From positions 1-8,255 of the forward strand of contig CAZCLJ010000212.1 in the NCBI GenBank assembly GCA_964499465.1: 8,255 nt of DNA, in the 5' to 3' direction. Position numbers and translations under genes: made by a program. The notes beneath the pieces are model-generated. The model worked only from the letters and a program-made list of their open reading frames with translations, had not been told where the DNA came from and did not search any database. Shown piece by piece: positions 6,290 to 8,255 of this stretch (positions within the stretch are counted from its first letter, which is position 1; every line of letters begins with the position of its first letter). The DNA is from JAAYJM01 sp964499465. GTDB taxonomy: Bacteria > Bacteroidota > Ignavibacteria > Kapaibacteriales > UBA2268.

Positions 6290-6358
6290 ATTCCGAAACG
6301 AAATAAGGAATCTCAAAATCTGTGGTAGCAAGGAGTCGTGAGATTCTTCACTCCGTTT
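6290..6358. repeat. Diverged copy of the GAAACGAAGTGA inverted repeat
   Basis: TTCCGAAACGAAATAAGGAA (from 6291), TCTCAA, then CTGTGGTAGCAAGGAG and TGAGATTCTTCACTCCGTTT. Arms and loop match 631-711, including the shared loop word CTGTGGTAGCAA, but the outer GTCAT/ATGAC ends are lost. Confidence 0.75.
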
Positions 6359-6486
6359 ACCAATTACTGCTTTTTAGAAAATAATTTATATTTGAAGCTA
6401 ATTGTAAAATATTTTCATTTAGTAAATAATTCTTTTAATTGATTTTTATATAACTATTTCTATACAAATAAAATACTTAGAACTTT

Positions 6487-6520
6487 TAGCCATACTATCA
6501 ACTTGTTGATCGTATGGCTA
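6487..6520. repeat. Hairpin TAGCCATAC..GTATGGCTA upstream of glyA
   Basis: TAGCCATACTATCAAC pairs with GTTGATCGTATGGCTA with a single mismatch and almost no loop. It lies about 185 bp upstream of glyA. It could be a protein-binding dyad or another repeat copy; nothing in the sequence decides. Confidence 0.6.
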
Positions 6521-6540
6521 TAAAAGAACGTATCAGTCCT

Positions 6541-6556
6541 GGGGTCTGGAGTTCTG
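6541..6556 (+). repeat. 3'-end fragment of the long-form repeat
   Basis: GGGGTCTGGAGTTCTG is a 16-bp exact match to the ends of both tandem copies (155-170 and 228-243). The rest of the element is absent, so this is a truncated copy about 150 bp upstream of glyA. Confidence 0.7.
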
Positions 6557-6691
6557 TATTTAATGAAAAGTGAACTTTTTATTTCAAAAGCAGTTTGGAA
6601 ACAATCGTAAATATCTTAAGAAAAAATGAAAAATTAACTATACATAGTATTATTAAATTCATTAAATTAGTAGAATTTATTAGTTAATTTT

Positions 6692-6697
6692 TAAGGA
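6692..6697 (+). promoter_or_regulatory. glyA ribosome binding site
   Basis: TAAGGA ends 7 nt before the ATG at 6705 in an otherwise AT-only leader. It is a good Shine-Dalgarno match and supports this start codon. I could not find a convincing Bacteroidota-type promoter (TTTG at -33, TAnnTTTG at -7) nearby by eye. Confidence 0.7.
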
Positions 6698-6704
6698 AAT
6701 AAAA

Positions 6705-7997
6705 ATGTACGACAAATTAAAACAAACAGATTCAGAAGTTTTTAATGCAGTGACAAACGAGTATCATCGTCAGATAGAAAAAATAGAACTTATTGCAAGT
6801 GAGAACTTTACATCACCTTCCGTAATGGAAGCACAGGGGTCTGTCCTAACCAATAAATATGCTGAGGGATATCCGGGCAATCGTTACTATGGTGGATGTG
6901 AATGGGTTGATGTAGCAGAAAATATTGCCCGTGACAGATTAAAAAAGCTATTCGGTGCTGATTATGCAAACGTTCAGCCACATAGCGGTAGCAGTGCCAA
7001 TATGGCAGTTTATTTCACTTACTTAAAACCCGGCGATACTGTTTTAGGTCTTTCCCTTGCCCACGGCGGACACTTAACACACGGCTCACCTGTGAATTTC
7101 TCCGGCAGATTTTTCAATTTCATTCCTTATCTTTTAAACAAAGAAACAGGTAGAATTGATTACGATGAAATTGAAAAATTAGCATTAGAGCACAAACCTA
7201 AGATGATTATGGCTGGTGCTTCTGCTTATCCCCGTGATATTGATTTTAAAAGAATTAGAGAAATTGCTGATAAAGTAAATGCTTTCGTTTTTGCCGACAT
7301 TGCACATCCAGCCGGCTTAATTGCAAAGGGCTTTTTAAATAATCCAGTGCCTTATTGCGATGTTATTGCAAGTACTACTCACAAAACTCTTCGCGGACCT
7401 CGTGGTGGCATTATTATCATTGGAAAAGACAGTGAAAATAAATTTGGAATTGTTGCTCCAAAGTCCGGCAGAGTAAAGATGATGAGCGAGCTTGTTGATT
7501 CTAATGTAATGCCCGGAATTCAAGGCGGTCCTCTTATGCACGTTATTGCTGCGAAGGCAGTTGCTTTCGGTGAATGCTTGACTGATAGTTACAAAAATTA
7601 TATTGCTCAGGTGATTAAAAATGCAAAAGTTCTTTCTGAAGAAATGTTAAACAAAGGATACAACCTTGTTAGCGGTGGAACAGATAATCATCTTATGCTT
7701 ATTGATTTACAAAATAAAAATATTAATGGAAAGCAAGCCCAAAATGCCCTCGACGAAGCCGGAATTACCTGTAATAAGAATGCTGTTCCTTACGACCCGC
7801 TTTCACCACTTATTACCTCTGGAATCAGAATTGGAACACCAGCCACTACCACAAGAGGAATGAAAGAAGCTGAAATGAAGATTATTGCTGAGTTTATTGA
7901 TAGAGTTATAACTAATTTCCAAAATGAAAAGGTTTTGGAAGAAGTCAGAAATGATGTATATGCATTTACATCTAAATTCCCTCTTTTCCAAGTATAA
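6705..7997 (+). CDS. glyA: Serine hydroxymethyltransferase (430 aa)
   Basis: Cytosolic PLP enzyme that interconverts serine plus tetrahydrofolate with glycine plus 5,10-methylene-tetrahydrofolate, the main source of one-carbon units. The protein is full length with family motifs in order: IELIASENF (28-35 region), YAEGYPGNRYYGG (52-64, with the catalytic-site Glu54), HSGSSANM (93-100), HGGHLTHG (120-127), FADIAHPAGL (196-205; Asp198 faces the pyridine nitrogen and His201 stacks near the cofactor in the family), and STTHKTLRGPRGG (223-235) with Lys227 as the Schiff-base lysine. Arg375 in SGIRIGTPA matches the carboxylate-binding arginine. It is slightly longer than the E. coli enzyme, mainly because of an extra loop around residues 241-269 before PGIQGGP, a feature I associate with Bacteroidota-type GlyA. 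ATG at 6705 has a well-placed Shine-Dalgarno sequence and the usual SHMT N-terminus. No operon partner is visible. Confidence 0.98.
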   Translation: MYDKLKQTDSEVFNAVTNEYHRQIEKIELIASENFTSPSVMEAQGSVLTNKYAEGYPGNRYYGGCEWVDVAENIARDRLKKLFGADYANVQPHSGSSANMAVYFTYLKPGDTVLGLSLAHGGHLTHGSPVNFSGRFFNFIPYLLNKETGRIDYDEIEKLALEHKPKMIMAGASAYPRDIDFKRIREIADKVNAFVFADIAHPAGLIAKGFLNNPVPYCDVIASTTHKTLRGPRGGIIIIGKDSENKFGIVAPKSGRVKMMSELVDSNVMPGIQGGPLMHVIAAKAVAFGECLTDSYKNYIAQVIKNAKVLSEEMLNKGYNLVSGGTDNHLMLIDLQNKNINGKQAQNALDEAGITCNKNAVPYDPLSPLITSGIRIGTPATTTRGMKEAEMKIIAEFIDRVITNFQNEKVLEEVRNDVYAFTSKFPLFQV

Positions 7998-8024
7998 TTT
8001 TTACGAAAGTTCTAACCTGAATAA

Positions 8025-8058
8025 ATTCATCCGATGACTTCCCAGTCATCGGATGAAT
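8025..8058. terminator. Perfect 15-bp hairpin after glyA
   Basis: ATTCATCCGATGACT (8025-8039) pairs perfectly with AGTCATCGGATGAAT (8044-8058) over a TCCC loop, starting 28 bp after the glyA stop. No T tract follows on either strand (next bases AGACTCAG), so it is better described as an RNA 3'-end stem or repeat than as a textbook intrinsic terminator. The GATGACT core recurs at 1200-1224. Confidence 0.55.
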
Positions 8059-8171
8059 AGACTCAGTAACGATTTTAGAATTTAATAAAAATTAGAGAAA
8101 AAACTTAGTTTTTTTACAGAATTTTAAGCAAACCATTTATAATCAACAACTACTGAATATTTTTTTTAATT

Positions 8172-8255
8172 TCAGAACTCCTGGTGCCTCGTAGTTTGCC
8201 ATTTCGCAGTCTTGTCATTCTGAAACGAAGTGAAGAATCTCACAACTCATTGCTA
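8172..8255 (-). repeat. Inverted copy of the 670-753 repeat module, cut by the window edge
   Basis: The reverse complement of 8172-8255 matches 670-753 along all 84 bp with about 7 differences. It comprises a short-form element (8172-8208, TCAGAACTCCTGGTGCCTCG onward), a small linker and one arm of the GAAACGAAGTGA palindrome (8214-8243 region), ending in the loop sequence. It is probably the left part of another composite element continuing to the right. Confidence 0.85.

Larger units (their letters stand above)
6019..6704. other. Divergent intergenic region between the C25 protease gene and glyA
   Basis: This 686-bp spacer must carry the promoters of both divergent genes. It is extremely AT-rich at 6033-6180 (protease side) and at 6361-6480 and 6560-6700 (glyA side). 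The middle holds three palindromes and one fragment of the GGAGTTCTG repeat family, annotated separately. No exact TTTG/TAnnTTTG promoter was found by eye and no credible small gene is seen. Confidence 0.7.

Noticed and set aside
7335..7991. Short open frames within glyA in other frames or antisense
   Set aside because: Shadows of glyA; no independent support.

Overview
The window looks like a chromosomal segment from an AT-rich member of the Bacteroidota or the wider FCB group (Ignavibacteria/Kapabacteria-type lineages are possible). Three things point there. The large secreted protease ends in a type IX secretion (T9SS) type A sorting domain. Its domain style (C25 peptidase, Asp/Asn-rich beta-sandwich modules, GWN-type repeats) is typical of FCB exoproteins. 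The GlyA protein carries the extra loop before its PGIQGGP motif that I associate with Bacteroidota-type serine hydroxymethyltransferases. The exact phylum cannot be fixed from two genes.

Layout. Positions 1-1578 hold no convincing gene. They are a dense patchwork of short repeats: a 73-bp tandem duplication, opposed heptanucleotide arrays, a 123-bp direct repeat with 459-bp spacing, a 209-bp composite inverted-repeat element, and at least six families of small palindromes, several shaped like terminators. Positions 1579-6018 (minus strand) encode a 1479-residue gingipain-like C25 cysteine protease with signal peptide, propeptide, catalytic domain, several accessory modules and a T9SS sorting tail. 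Positions 6019-6704 are a divergent, very AT-rich intergenic region with more palindromes. Positions 6705-7997 (plus strand) encode glyA. Positions 7998-8255 hold a perfect 15-bp hairpin after glyA and then the start of another copy of the repeat element found at 670-753, in the opposite orientation.

The two genes do not obviously work together. One makes a secreted or surface-attached endopeptidase, the other a cytosolic one-carbon enzyme. They are divergently transcribed from a 686-bp spacer and each appears to be a single-gene transcription unit within the window. No T9SS machinery gene is present here, so secretion must rely on genes elsewhere.

The most distinctive content is the modular repeat family with a conserved 5' block (TGCGAAAT, 7 variable bases, TACGAGGCA) and a conserved 3' block (GGAGTTCTG). 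It occurs in a long form (about 72-73 bp, three copies), a short form (37 bp, four copies) and as a 16-bp end fragment. It is combined in opposite orientations around a second palindrome family. I see no transposase, reverse transcriptase or CRISPR-associated gene in the window that would explain how it spreads.
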